A stretch of DNA of 56,836 bases from Candidatus Aenigmatarchaeota archaeon (GCA_018304615.1 JAGVVV010000004.1:1-56836); one strand, 5' to 3'. Counted from the stretch's first letter, positions 25,101 through 33,406 are shown. The notes: a model not told the origin generated them from the letters alone. Translations and numbers: made by a program.

Positions 25101-25907
25101 TTATAATTTGTAACCTAGACTATTAAAGATTTCCTTCATCTTCTGGGAGTCTGCCTCGATTATCGGAGATTCGCAGATGATTGTAATGTCAATTTTTTTC
25201 CTCAAAATCTCTTTTGCTAGTGGTTCAAAAGGAGGGGAATGGTCTAAAGGTTTGTGAACATCAACAAACTCCCCTTTCTTGTTCTTCTCCACGTTCTGGA
25301 AATGAGAATAGATGTGTTTCAATTTCAGCGTTTTCAAAACATCGAAGACCTTTCCGTAATCTATAGTTCCTTTTCCCCTCACAAACAAGTGCGACCAGTC
25401 TATGAATGGAATGATATCAATTTCTTTTGCCAATTTCATGCATTCATCAAGTGATCCGAACTGGCTCCATCTTCCCATTGTCTCGACTCCAAGCTTTACA
25501 TTCTTAATTCCTGCAGATTTCATTTTGTCTAAAACTTCCAAAAATCCTTCTTTTGTTTTTTCGTATGTCTGTTGAGGAGTAAATCCGCTGTAATAAGCAG
25601 AATGGATTGCGACAGCTCCAGCACCCATCCTCTCAGCTCTATCAGCCGAATCAAAAATCATCTTCTTGCTCGCCTCGATGATCTGCTTCTTCTGAGAATT
25701 CAGATTTATGTAATAAGGAGCATGTACGGAAAGACTAATTCCCAGTTCTTTTGCAACTTCTCCCACTTCTTCTGCCATCTTGGGCTGCATGTAAATACTC
25801 CTAACAAATTCAATTTCCTGAGCATTCAATCCAAGTTCAGAAATTCTCCTAAAACTGCCAATAGTTCCTTTTTCTTTGGCAGTAATGCAATTACCTGCTG
25901 GACCCAA
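25101..25907 (-). CDS. nfo: Endonuclease IV-type TIM-barrel protein, start unclear
   Basis: The protein has about 268 residues: 'GPAGNCITAKEKGTIGSFRRISELGLNAQEIEFVRSIYM', 'SVHAPYYINLNS', 'AVAIHSAYYSG', 'LGVETMGRWSQFGSLDEC', 'PFIDWSHL' and 'ICESPIIEAD'. These place the Zn-binding His/Glu/Asp set of AP endonuclease IV. It would nick DNA at abasic sites. The frame has no ATG near its 5' end: a TAG lies just before 'EIKVFL', so the start is the TTG at 25907 or a rarer codon upstream of it. The homing endonuclease ORF ends inside this gene (17-nt overlap), which may explain the damaged start. Confidence 0.8.
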   Translation of the reverse strand: MGPAGNCITAKEKGTIGSFRRISELGLNAQEIEFVRSIYMQPKMAEEVGEVAKELGISLSVHAPYYINLNSQKKQIIEASKKMIFDSADRAERMGAGAVAIHSAYYSGFTPQQTYEKTKEGFLEVLDKMKSAGIKNVKLGVETMGRWSQFGSLDECMKLAKEIDIIPFIDWSHLFVRGKGTIDYGKVFDVLKTLKLKHIYSHFQNVEKNKKGEFVDVHKPLDHSPPFEPLAKEILRKKIDITIICESPIIEADSQKMKEIFNSLGYKL

Positions 25908-26961
25908 AAATACTTTGATTTCCTATCACCTGAAGCCTGAAAGGCAATTTACCATATCCGGTAGGGGAACGATTGCCACCCCCTATCACTTTAATTCTTT
26001 CTTCTCTGATTAACCTGGTAATAATTCTTTCTATCCATTTCACTCTTAGTCTTGTCAATTCTTCAATATTGTGTTTTGTCGCAAAGCCGTATTCGAGAGA
26101 AGTTTCTTCTATAGATTTTAAGACCAAATCCAAACTTTCGCCATCGCCCAGCTTTGGTCTTTCAAAACTGTTTATGGCAGTATCCAAAATATTGGATTTT
26201 CTTTCAGAAATGAAACCTACCTTATCTCTAAATTTAATCAAGTTATTTCTTCCTCTTATGAAAACCTTACAAAAGAAAGACAATTTATTTTTAGATATTT
26301 TAGTTTCAAAAACTCGTTTTGATGTTGTTATACCTATTTTGTCCAAAAGAAAAATAGTACCAATTAGAAGTTGCGGTTGAGAATCCTTTATTGACGTCCC
26401 AAACCCAATGCCAACATTTCTATGTGCCTGCCCTAGATGATCTTTGAAAATCGTCACCCAACCATCACAAGTAAATAACCATCTCAATAGAGATCCAATA
26501 ACCTGTTCATCTTCACAATCCAGGAAAATTCTTGGAATTCCTATATTATTTTTTACTTTGTCCCCTCTAGTCAAACCTAGACCTTGAATCAGTATGTCAG
26601 CAAGAATTTCTGGCATTCGTATTGAGAAATTCTTTTCGTCTACTGTAAACGCCAATTTCATTTTTTTCAGCAATAAATTGAATTTTTCAAAGAAATCTCT
26701 ATCTTTATTCCAATAGCCAACCCCGCCACCAGTATTTATCAAGCCATCACCAAGTACTGTACCTACAAGTGCTGCCCACTCCTGTGTTAAAAAATTGACA
26801 GGAAAACTAACAGATATAGGAATTCCAAATCTTGATTTTACCTTTTCGATTAACGATTCGTCAACATCTCTGGGAATATTCTTTACATTAACATATGTGG
26901 AGTTATTTTTTAATAAGACCTTTGTCCCTTCAGGTAATTCCCAAATGTGAAGAACGGTCAA
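25891..26961 (-). CDS. LAGLIDADG-type homing endonuclease
   Basis: At 356 residues it has two LAGLIDADG-like helices: 'EWAALVGTVLGDG' (about residue 66) and 'IGSLLRWLFTCDGWV' (about residue 155), each ending in the catalytic acidic residue. DNA-binding beta segments follow each helix, and a C-terminal winged-helix-like region ('IEELTRLRVKWIERIITRLIREERI') ends it. The start is a TTG with AGGTG just upstream. It is not an intein, because it has its own start and no splice blocks, and I found no flanking BHB pairing. It overlaps the first bases of endonuclease IV. It looks like a free-standing selfish gene inserted at the nfo 5' end. Confidence 0.75.
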   Translation of the reverse strand: MTVLHIWELPEGTKVLLKNNSTYVNVKNIPRDVDESLIEKVKSRFGIPISVSFPVNFLTQEWAALVGTVLGDGLINTGGGVGYWNKDRDFFEKFNLLLKKMKLAFTVDEKNFSIRMPEILADILIQGLGLTRGDKVKNNIGIPRIFLDCEDEQVIGSLLRWLFTCDGWVTIFKDHLGQAHRNVGIGFGTSIKDSQPQLLIGTIFLLDKIGITTSKRVFETKISKNKLSFFCKVFIRGRNNLIKFRDKVGFISERKSNILDTAINSFERPKLGDGESLDLVLKSIEETSLEYGFATKHNIEELTRLRVKWIERIITRLIREERIKVIGGGNRSPTGYGKLPFRLQVIGNQSIFGSSR

Positions 26962-27039
26962 AACTTACACCTTTTCTTCTTTTCTTGTTTAATTACTATA
27001 AAGATTTAGCACTAGAATGAGTTGTATTCTTTTTCTTTC

Positions 27040-27210
27040 TTAAGCTATTCCCGGAAATATGAACCTGACCGCGACTTCGAGGAAAGCAATCAAAACTACA
27101 AGAATGACCACATGTCTGGGCTTGATCTTGAAGACCTGCTTCTCCTCATCTTGATATCTGAGCAATCCACCTGCTCCCATTGGCATGTATATTCTATCTT
27201 TCTTGGACAT
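27040..27210 (-). CDS. secG: Preprotein translocase subunit Sec61-beta
   Basis: This ORF is missing from the track. It encodes 56 residues: a cytosolic start with 'MGAGGLLRYQDEE', the conserved 'FKIKPRHVV', then one membrane helix ('VILVVLIAFLEVAVRFIF'). This is the tail-anchored beta subunit of SecYE-beta in archaea. It is separated from a 44-residue ORF upstream by 9 nt and lies between RNase P RNA and the homing endonuclease, all on the minus strand. Confidence 0.9.
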   Translation of the reverse strand: MSKKDRIYMPMGAGGLLRYQDEEKQVFKIKPRHVVILVVLIAFLEVAVRFIFPGIA

Positions 27211-27219
27211 ACTAACACT

Positions 27220-27354
27220 CTAATTAGGAACGTAAAGCATATCTTCTTTTTCCTCATCCACCACAAAGTCCACATCTACTATCAAATGACTGACGAATTT
27301 CTCCATGGAATTGATGATAGAATACATTTCGTCCTCAGATTTCTTTCTTGACAT
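27220..27354 (-). CDS. Small acidic protein upstream of Sec61-beta
   Basis: The protein has 44 residues, ATG start, acidic ('DVDFVVDEEKEDM'), with no membrane helix. It is on the same strand and 9 nt from secG, so probably co-transcribed. The family is not recognised. It lies between the RNase P RNA 3' end and secG, and a role in either pathway is speculative. Confidence 0.5.
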   Translation of the reverse strand: MSRKKSEDEMYSIINSMEKFVSHLIVDVDFVVDEEKEDMLYVPN

Positions 27355-27417
27355 TTAATAAAAATTAGTCTTCTTCGTATATATTCTTTTTAAAATTTCT
27401 ACGTAGAAGAAATGAAA

Positions 27418-27676
27418 AAGGAGGGCGTGCTGGTTTTAGTCCGTCTTCTGTTTTCAGGTAGCATTTGTCTTAGCGTCTTAAACTTGCACCCCACAGGGAC
27501 GTCAATCCGTTTCATCCTCCCAATCCCAACTCATTTTCAATCCTCGTTCTCGAGATTCAGAGGTCTCGTTTCTGATATCAACGTTCTGCTTTTCAGCAGT
27601 TTTCCCTCAAAAGGTGGACGGAACTTCCTCAGTCTGCTTTTGACTGCAGCCCGAAGCTACCTAACCAGCCCACCTA
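27418..27676 (-). ncRNA. rnpB: RNase P RNA
   Basis: The minus strand reads GGCTGGTTAGGTAGCTTCGG at the 5' side and closes with AACCAGC near the 3' side (P1 helix). CR I-like 'GACTGAGGAAGTTCCGTCC' and the 3' 'ACAGAAGACGG' block (CR IV/V) are present, with GGGTGCAAG in the middle. At about 260 nt it has archaeal size. It processes tRNA 5' ends with Pop5/Rpp proteins. The ends are good to about 10 nt. The plus-strand ORF 27412-27705 is its shadow. Confidence 0.88.
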
Positions 27677-27744
27677 GTTCTATTATCGATTCAGTATTTA
27701 AATAACTTTCTTTTTATTTATTCCAGAAAAACAATATTAGTGAA

Positions 27745-28659
27745 ATGAGAAAGCTAATTGCCATCACTCTCGTCTTGATAATAATAGGCGTAGCTTCGAT
27801 TTCGCTCGCTCAAGAATCACTTAAACCTAGGATCAAGACCCTAGTAGTTCTTGGTAGAGGTATCGTAACATCTTCTGACCCAGCGAACTTCAAGATGCTG
27901 AAAGTAGGAATAGCTAAAGTCATAGTTAGTTTAGGCGGAAACGAAACTGAATTGGCAGCGGGTATTCTGCATTTAGACTCGGATGGATACAGGCTTAGGA
28001 ATATACAAACAACAAACGACACTGCATCAGCAGACATATATCTGAACGACACGATGATTGGAACTCTCTCTATTTCCTCCACTCTGAAAGGAGATCATTT
28101 AATCTGGTTCGGAACTATCAAAATCAACGACCAGAATTGGAATGCCTACATATTGGAATCTGAGAGAAAGGCCAAACCCGAAGAGGCTGCCGAGAAAATC
28201 GAGGATCTGTGTGAAAGCTCCCCTGAGAGATGTAAAGACATAGCGAGGGGTATAGGAAACAGATTCTGTGAAAAAGTTGAAGACAGATCATGCCGTGAAA
28301 AGATCAGAGAATACTGTAACGAAAATCCAACTGACGAAAGATGCAAATCAGTGTTCAGATTATTCTGTAAAGATAATCTGGAAGACGAAAGATGCAGGAA
28401 AGAATTGAAGGAGTTCTGTGTGGACAACTCAACTGACGAAAGGTGCGTAAGGTTCTGCATCAAATATCCAAAGGTTTGCCGTTCAGCAACAACAACCACA
28501 ACCACTGAAACAGAAGAAGAAGAGACGACAACTACAACTACTCAGACAACTACCACGACAACTGAGACAACTACCACAACTACAAACACAACAAATACAC
28601 AAACAACAACTACAACCGGTTCTGAAAACAGGACGGGGAATAATACCGGACAGGGATGA
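27745..28659 (+). CDS. Secreted protein with DERC cysteine repeats and Thr tail
   Basis: The protein has 304 residues: signal peptide ('LIAITLVLIIIGVASISLAQ'), a beta domain of about 130 residues, then four or more units near 'FC.DN.TDERC' (spaced about 18 residues) that give a ladder of cysteine pairs. It ends in a Thr/Glu tract of about 60 residues without an anchor. It is probably exported and glycosylated. No enzyme motif is seen. It is followed 6 nt later by a small membrane protein. Confidence 0.7.
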   Translation: MRKLIAITLVLIIIGVASISLAQESLKPRIKTLVVLGRGIVTSSDPANFKMLKVGIAKVIVSLGGNETELAAGILHLDSDGYRLRNIQTTNDTASADIYLNDTMIGTLSISSTLKGDHLIWFGTIKINDQNWNAYILESERKAKPEEAAEKIEDLCESSPERCKDIARGIGNRFCEKVEDRSCREKIREYCNENPTDERCKSVFRLFCKDNLEDERCRKELKEFCVDNSTDERCVRFCIKYPKVCRSATTTTTTETEEEETTTTTTQTTTTTTETTTTTTNTTNTQTTTTTGSENRTGNNTGQG

Positions 28660-28665
28660 TAAGAA

Positions 28666-28884
28666 ATGAACAAACTGCTAATTGGTGGAATTGCTCTGAT
28701 AGTAGTTGGAATCCTCTTTGCATTCTTCTTCCTTGAAAAACCGAGTGTAGTTCAGCAACCAATAGTCCTTTCTCCAGAACAAAAGTTGGCAGAAAATCAG
28801 GTTGTCGGAACAATCGACGATGAACTAGAACAAGCTATCGCAAGCATTACAGATCAAGACGTAGAGAATCTTTTGCTTTCGTAA
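28666..28884 (+). CDS. Small tail- or signal-anchored membrane protein
   Basis: The protein has 72 residues: helix 'LLIGGIALIVVGILFAFFFL' at 4-24, then a short polar, acidic domain ('PEQKLAENQVVGTIDDELEQAI'). The family is not recognised. It is in an apparent operon with the DERC-repeat protein, which lacks an anchor, so the two may be partners. Confidence 0.6.
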   Translation: MNKLLIGGIALIVVGILFAFFFLEKPSVVQQPIVLSPEQKLAENQVVGTIDDELEQAIASITDQDVENLLLS

Positions 28885-28957
28885 TCTTTTTCTTTTTTAC
28901 TCTTCTTTTTACAGTCGAATTATATATGTTTAAGTTCTGAAATAATAAATAATTTTT

Positions 28958-30157
28958 ATGAAAGGCGTGGCCGCCGCTACTATTCTCCTGCTTCTTCTAG
29001 TAATTTTTGTTGCTGTATATGTAGCAAGTAACTATGTTCCCTCTTCTTCAGATAATGGAGCGGTCACAGGAGGAGTGTTTAGTCCTTTTAATGGATCGGA
29101 TATTCGCTGTTCCCAGACTAATCAAGTCACTTGGCAGTGTAAAAGCAGGAATCAACCTTTGAACTGTTTGAGAAGAAATGACTATGAGTGGATTTGCAGC
29201 ACAAGACAACTTCCAATTACAACTACGACTAGAACCACTACTTCGACTAGAACAACAAGCGTAACGATCGGTACAACATCAACAACAACTACATTTCCAA
29301 CAACATCTACAACTTCTACATCAACTTCTTCAACTACTACAACTAGTCCTATTCAAGGGAATGTTTTATTTTCAGATGATTTTGAAAGCTATACATCTGC
29401 AAATTCTCCTCCTAATGTTCGTAGTGGAACAATCGGTTGGTATCATGGAGATGATGGACCCAATGCTGGGAATGCTCAAACTCAAACGCCTGCTCATAAT
29501 GGAGCTGATATAGATCAATCTGGATCAGACAAATATCCAGATTTAACGCCTCCTACTGGTTACCACAGAGTTTACACAGGCATTCCAACTCATTCCGGTA
29601 GTAAAGCAGTGAAATACCTTAGCGATGTAAAGACAGGTTGCAAACTTTCAATGATGATACATAATGTAGTACCAACTGGCTCGGGGTCAATACAACTTAC
29701 TGATTTCTGGGTAATGATTCCCACAGATGCGTTGTCTGTGCCTACAACACGCAACCCAATAATAGGTCTAGTCATGATGGGCTCAATTCAGGTAGCTGCA
29801 TATTGGGACAGCAGTTCATCGGATTCGTGGAGGTTCCAATTTCAAACCCCAGATAAATCATTTACAAATATTGGGTCATACACGCTTACAAAAGCAGTTT
29901 GGCACCATTTCCAAATAGTATATGACCACGCTACTCAAACTTTGCTTGATATTGTAGTTGATGGTACACACCCATTTTTAGGGTTACCAAGTAGCAACGT
30001 GCGACCACTTCCTAATGATGTGTGGGATTCTGGAATATGGTGGCAAAATACGCGTAATGTTGCTGCCGGTGAAACGGAATGCGTGGAGGACACAGGATTC
30101 CAAGTACAAATGTATGTTGACGATTTTAGTATTTCACAGTTGCAGTCATGGCCTTAG
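28958..30157 (+). CDS. Secreted LamG/concanavalin-like protein with Thr linker
   Basis: The protein has 399 residues: signal anchor (2-25, 'GVAAATILLLLLVIFVAVYV'), a small Cys-containing part (about 40-85), a Thr/Ser linker (about 90-130), then a beta-sandwich of about 260 residues. 'DDFESY', 'HSGSKAVKYL', 'WHHFQIVYDHATQTLLDIVVDG' and 'VQMYVDDFSISQLQSW' are features of the concanavalin/polysaccharide-lyase-like folds. It is a paralogue of the truncated gene at the window start. It is probably a glycan-binding or glycan-degrading exoprotein; I saw no catalytic motif. Confidence 0.75.
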   Translation: MKGVAAATILLLLLVIFVAVYVASNYVPSSSDNGAVTGGVFSPFNGSDIRCSQTNQVTWQCKSRNQPLNCLRRNDYEWICSTRQLPITTTTRTTTSTRTTSVTIGTTSTTTTFPTTSTTSTSTSSTTTTSPIQGNVLFSDDFESYTSANSPPNVRSGTIGWYHGDDGPNAGNAQTQTPAHNGADIDQSGSDKYPDLTPPTGYHRVYTGIPTHSGSKAVKYLSDVKTGCKLSMMIHNVVPTGSGSIQLTDFWVMIPTDALSVPTTRNPIIGLVMMGSIQVAAYWDSSSSDSWRFQFQTPDKSFTNIGSYTLTKAVWHHFQIVYDHATQTLLDIVVDGTHPFLGLPSSNVRPLPNDVWDSGIWWQNTRNVAAGETECVEDTGFQVQMYVDDFSISQLQSWP

Positions 30158-30161
30158 GATC

Positions 30162-30755
30162 CTATTCTTCTTTCCCGAAATCAGTAATCTTGTACTTGAA
30201 CTCTTCATCCGATTTAATAGTTCCTCTTTCTTTAAGAACTTCCCTCGTGAGCAGCCAGAATAAAGTTGCCAGAGCCTTTTTCCCCTTGTTGTTCGCGGGA
30301 ATTATCAAATCAATGTTCCTTGTCTCATTAAATGTATCGCAAATCCCAATCACAGGAATCCTGGCAGTCACTGTCTCTTTGAGGGCTTGGTAATCTATCA
30401 GTGGATCGGACACAAGAACTATGTCAGCTTCATAATAATTTTTAAATTGAGGATTTGTCAATGTCCCAGGCAGGAATCTTCCTGTTGAAGATTTAGCATC
30501 AATCACTTCAGCAAATTTTTTAACACTCTCCTGTGCGGCCATCTTTCTGCCGACGATTAGAACATATTTTCCTCTTGCAAGAAACTTCGCAGCCAGTCTT
30601 ATCCTCTCGTCGACTTTGCTCAGGTTGAGAACAGCCAACCCATCGTCTCTGATGTTGTAGATGAACTCCTTCATGTCAGCAGTTCTCTGCTTCATTCCTA
30701 TGTGAAGGCCTGCAGCTAGATACTCTTCGCGGGGTATCAAAAGTTTAGTCGGCAT
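30162..30755 (-). CDS. rps2: Small-subunit ribosomal protein S2
   Basis: The start is trimmed to 30755 ('MPTKLLIPREEYLAAGLHIG'), typical of archaeal S2. Landmarks are 'GLAVLNLSKVDERIRLAAKFL', 'GRFLPGTLTNP' and 'PVIGICDTFNETRNIDLIIPANNKGKKA'. At 197 residues it is the right size. It is the last gene of the aIF2a-NUDIX-nop10-PAC2-rps2 run on the minus strand and converges on the secreted protein gene with a 4-nt gap. Confidence 0.95.
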   Translation of the reverse strand: MPTKLLIPREEYLAAGLHIGMKQRTADMKEFIYNIRDDGLAVLNLSKVDERIRLAAKFLARGKYVLIVGRKMAAQESVKKFAEVIDAKSSTGRFLPGTLTNPQFKNYYEADIVLVSDPLIDYQALKETVTARIPVIGICDTFNETRNIDLIIPANNKGKKALATLFWLLTREVLKERGTIKSDEEFKYKITDFGKEE

Positions 30756-30793
30756 TGTATCACAAGAATTATTAAACAAGAATCCATTTAAAC

Positions 30794-31591
30794 CTATCCT
30801 ATGTAGCTCAGTTTTTCTTTCTGTTCGCCAGGTTTCTCAGGAGGTCTCATCATTCCCATTGCAGCCTTCCTCTGCACGTCTTCTATTTTCTTGATGAAGT
30901 CTTCCATCTCCTTGACCTTCTTGTCGAGCTTGCTCGTATCCACGTCAAGTTTCAGGAGTTTCATGAGGACTTTGAGCAACTGTTCTGCACTCTTAGGATC
31001 AGGAATTATAGGAAATCCAACCGTTTCCCCAAGGAGACAAGTCCCTTTCATGTTTTTCAGCCTACCCAATCCAATCAAAAGGCCTGAAGCACCGACAATG
31101 GTTCCGACTTTGCTTCCTGCATCAAAATCAATCCCCGCCCCATCGTATTTTTTTATCAATTCGGGTTCGCTCACTGCTCCGATCACTTTTGGTTTGGAAG
31201 CCTCTTCTCCGACGCTCAATCCTGCCAGAGTGAACATCTCCTTGCATCCAAACTTTTCCACATAATCGAGAATCGTATTTGCTATCTCATAATGGCCGCC
31301 TGGATCGACGCTCTGACTGTCCCCAATAAGAATTATCAAATCTCTCTGCCCCGATTTCTTCGCCTTCCAATAATAAAATTCATTTTTCAGTACATGCACG
31401 GCTGAAGATTGATGAAGTAAAACAAACGGCATGAAATGCGAAGAATACAGTTCGGCGAATTTTTTTGCCTTGAGTTCCTCGACTAGATACCCGGCAGCTA
31501 TCCTTCCCACATTCCCTACTCCGGGAAGTCCCTCTATGAACACAGGATTCTTCAGCTTCGGCTTCTCAATTTCGTGAATGTCAGTACTCAT
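30794..31591 (-). CDS. PAC2-family proteasome assembly chaperone-like protein
   Basis: The protein has 265 residues. 'PVFIEGLPGVGNVGRIAAGYLVEELKAKK' and 'LLGETVGFPIIPDPKSAEQLL' are hallmarks of the archaeal PAC2/COG2047 family, related to proteasome assembly chaperones. A coiled, basic C-terminal tail follows. The aIF2a-nop10-PAC2 order is common in archaea, which supports the call. The exact role in archaea is unsettled. Confidence 0.9.
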   Translation of the reverse strand: MSTDIHEIEKPKLKNPVFIEGLPGVGNVGRIAAGYLVEELKAKKFAELYSSHFMPFVLLHQSSAVHVLKNEFYYWKAKKSGQRDLIILIGDSQSVDPGGHYEIANTILDYVEKFGCKEMFTLAGLSVGEEASKPKVIGAVSEPELIKKYDGAGIDFDAGSKVGTIVGASGLLIGLGRLKNMKGTCLLGETVGFPIIPDPKSAEQLLKVLMKLLKLDVDTSKLDKKVKEMEDFIKKIEDVQRKAAMGMMRPPEKPGEQKEKLSYIG

Positions 31592-31629
31592 TACACCACA
31601 ATATCTATTGGAATTTCTTTTGGATATAT

Positions 31630-31773
31630 TTAAATTTTAGAAACCATCCTTCTGTACTTCCCGTACCTGTCTTCAGGGGAAAACGGCGGCGGGTTTGGAT
31701 TTATCGATTTTTGATTGCACCTGGGGCATAATTCCTTAAACGTGTAAATCTCGCAACTGGGGCATTTCCTCAT
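31630..31773 (-). CDS. nop10: H/ACA RNP protein Nop10
   Basis: This gene is absent from the ORF track (47 residues). 'RKCPSCEIYTFKELCPRCN' is the zinc ribbon and 'PPPFSPEDRYGKYRR' the conserved C-terminal part. Nop10 is the core protein of H/ACA guide RNPs that make pseudouridine with Cbf5, Gar1 and L7Ae. It begins 2 nt after the NUDIX gene stop. Confidence 0.95.
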   Translation of the reverse strand: MRKCPSCEIYTFKELCPRCNQKSINPNPPPFSPEDRYGKYRRMVSKI

Positions 31774-31775
31774 CT

Positions 31776-32306
31776 TCACTTCATCAATGCCTCTATTTTT
31801 GGGAGAACTCTTTTTGCATAAGTAACAGAAACAAAACTACCTTTTTCCTTCTTCATCATGCCTTTCAGTTTTTTCACTTTCACGAATCTTGTGTCTGTGA
31901 GGTCTTTATCAAATTTCATATCCGAAATCTTTCCATTGAATCTCAGTGCGAAGACTTTCCTGAACTCCCTGTTTAACTTCTTCCCATCTCTCCAGTCTGC
32001 TACGTGGTCTTCGACGTGGATCAAATCATCTGGTTGGATTACAAGACCGATCTCCTCTCTCAGTTCTTTCAGAGCCGTGTCCACATAACTTTCCCCGTAA
32101 ATCACATGGCCTCCGACCAGGGTGTCATATTTGTTAGGATAAAGATCCGTGTCAGCAGACCTCTTGTGGATCAGTATTTCTCCATGGGAATTGAAAATCC
32201 AAACGTGAGAAACCCTGTGCCAATCTCCGTCATTGTGAACTGCACTTCGAATTTTCATCCCAACCGGGTTGTTTTTTTCATCCGCTATTACCAAAAATTC
32301 ATCCAT
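31776..32306 (-). CDS. NUDIX hydrolase (isopentenyl isomerase-like/YfcD-type)
   Basis: The protein has 176 residues. The Nudix box is recognisable as 'GGHVIYGESYVDTALKELREEIG'-like (G-x5-E-x7-REE-x2). 'RSAVHNDGDWHRVSHVWIF' and 'LIHKRSADTDLYPNKYD' are typical of the IPP-isomerase-like Nudix branch, which includes housecleaning pyrophosphatases. It is inserted between aIF2a and nop10. The substrate is unknown; IPP isomerase itself is less likely, since its Cys is not in the expected place. Confidence 0.85.
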   Translation of the reverse strand: MDEFLVIADEKNNPVGMKIRSAVHNDGDWHRVSHVWIFNSHGEILIHKRSADTDLYPNKYDTLVGGHVIYGESYVDTALKELREEIGLVIQPDDLIHVEDHVADWRDGKKLNREFRKVFALRFNGKISDMKFDKDLTDTRFVKVKKLKGMMKKEKGSFVSVTYAKRVLPKIEALMK

Positions 32307-32310
32307 TCCA

Positions 32311-32974
32311 TCACTGCTTGATAAATTTGTAACTTCCCTCTCCGTCTATGTTCACCATCTTTGAGACAACCTTTTCGAGAGTTTCTTTCAATTTCTTTTC
32401 TGTCTTCTTCGGATCCTTGGTGGAGACTTCAAGCCTGTATTTCGGGGCTGAGATGTACCTGATTGACGCTCCGGTTTCCTTCTCTATCTCTCCTAGGATT
32501 TTCTTGATTTCTGCCAAACCGTTCTTCGAATAGCTTCTCAGCTCGACTTCGGCCTTGATCGACATCTCCTTTTCTTCCGAATTTTTCCTGAATGAGATAT
32601 CCCACTTCTTCATGAGCTTGTTCGACGGACTTTCCCATCTCCCTTCCAGCCATCTCAAGCATCTTCTCTGCCCTCTGGTTTCTCCTGAAGGCGTTTGTTT
32701 TCTCCCTCTCATCAAATTTGGTTACTCTCTTCAAGCTGAGATTGACCGCGTTCTTCTGGTAATCTATCTTGACTACCTTTGCAACATACTGCTTGTTCGG
32801 TTTTACGAATTCTCTGATGTCATGGACCCACTTTCCCGAGACTTCAGAGACATGTATCATCCCTTCGATGCCAGGATATTCGTCCATCCTGCACCATGCA
32901 GCATAAGGGGTGATTCTTTCAACCGTACATAGGACGAATTCTCCCCAGTCTGGCATTTCCTTTCTTTTGACCAT
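32311..32974 (-). CDS. eif2a: Translation initiation factor aIF2-alpha, frameshifted and shortened
   Basis: Frame one (from 32974) holds the S1 domain ('GEFVLCTVERITPYAAWCRMDEYPG', 'VNLSLKRVTKFDEREK') and half of the helical domain, ending after 'EEVGYLIQEKFG'. Domain 3, which binds the gamma subunit and tRNA, is in the +1 frame ('SIKAEVELRSYSKNGLAEIKK', 'YISAPKYRLEVSTKDPKK') up to 32311. Together they span about 221 codons where about 265 are usual, so about 40-45 residues of domain 2 and the frame are lost at about 32560-32600. aIF2a is essential, so I suspect assembly error or an unusual split. Otherwise two products, or ribosomal frameshifting. Confidence 0.75.
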
Positions 32975-33045
32975 ACTAACTGAATTACATTTGTAAGGTT
33001 AGGGATAAATTTAACTGCTTTCTTTTCTTAGTATCAAGAGATATC

Positions 33046-33282
33046 ATGAAATACAAAATCGTCCACGTGAGATCTGAATGTATAGGTTGTACGGCATGTG
33101 CTGCTTCTTGCGAGGAATTCTGGGAGATGAACGAAGATTCGAAAAGCGACTTGAAAGGTTCTAAATGGGAAGGAGAAACACAAGTTTTGGAGCTCGATGA
33201 ATTGAAGTCAAACATGGACGCAGCTCAGTTATGCCCCGTTAATTGTATTCACATTTTCGAAAGCGGGAAAAAACTAATTTAG
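33046..33282 (+). CDS. Single-cluster 4Fe-4S ferredoxin
   Basis: The protein has 78 residues. 'CIGCTACAASC' (C-x2-C-x2/3-C pattern) and a late 'CPVNC' provide one [4Fe-4S] cluster, with an insertion of about 40 residues between them. The second cluster pattern is absent. It is a soluble electron carrier, and its redox partner is not in the window. The stop codon lies directly against the tRNA-Leu 3' end on the other strand. Confidence 0.85.
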   Translation: MKYKIVHVRSECIGCTACAASCEEFWEMNEDSKSDLKGSKWEGETQVLELDELKSNMDAAQLCPVNCIHIFESGKKLI

Positions 33283-33368
33283 TGCAGGAGGCCGGATTTG
33301 AACCGGCGAAGGCACTAAGCCACATGGTCCTAAGCCATGTCCCTTTGACCGGACTTGGGTACCCCTGC
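33283..33368 (-). tRNA. tRNA-Leu (UAG)
   Basis: The acceptor GCAGGGG pairs with CTCCTGC (one G.U). The anticodon arm is ACATGG-CTTAGGA-CCATGT, giving anticodon TAG. A class II variable arm (GGCTTAGTGCC) and T arm CCGGTTCAAATCCGG follow, with discriminator A. No CCA is encoded and no intron is present. Confidence 0.95.
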
Positions 33369-33406
33369 CTAACTCATAAGATAATTCGACTAACTATTAA
33401 AACTAT

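Noticed and set aside
25891-26961. Homing endonuclease as an intein or as an intron-encoded gene in nfo
   Set aside because: It has its own TTG start and ribosome binding site, no splice blocks, and no upstream exon with an ATG was found.
27412-27705. Plus-strand ORF of 97 residues
   Set aside because: It is antisense to the RNase P RNA and has no protein-like features.
31776-32306. NUDIX gene as a true IPP isomerase
   Set aside because: Family resemblance is limited to the Nudix core; the expected active-site Cys region is not evident.
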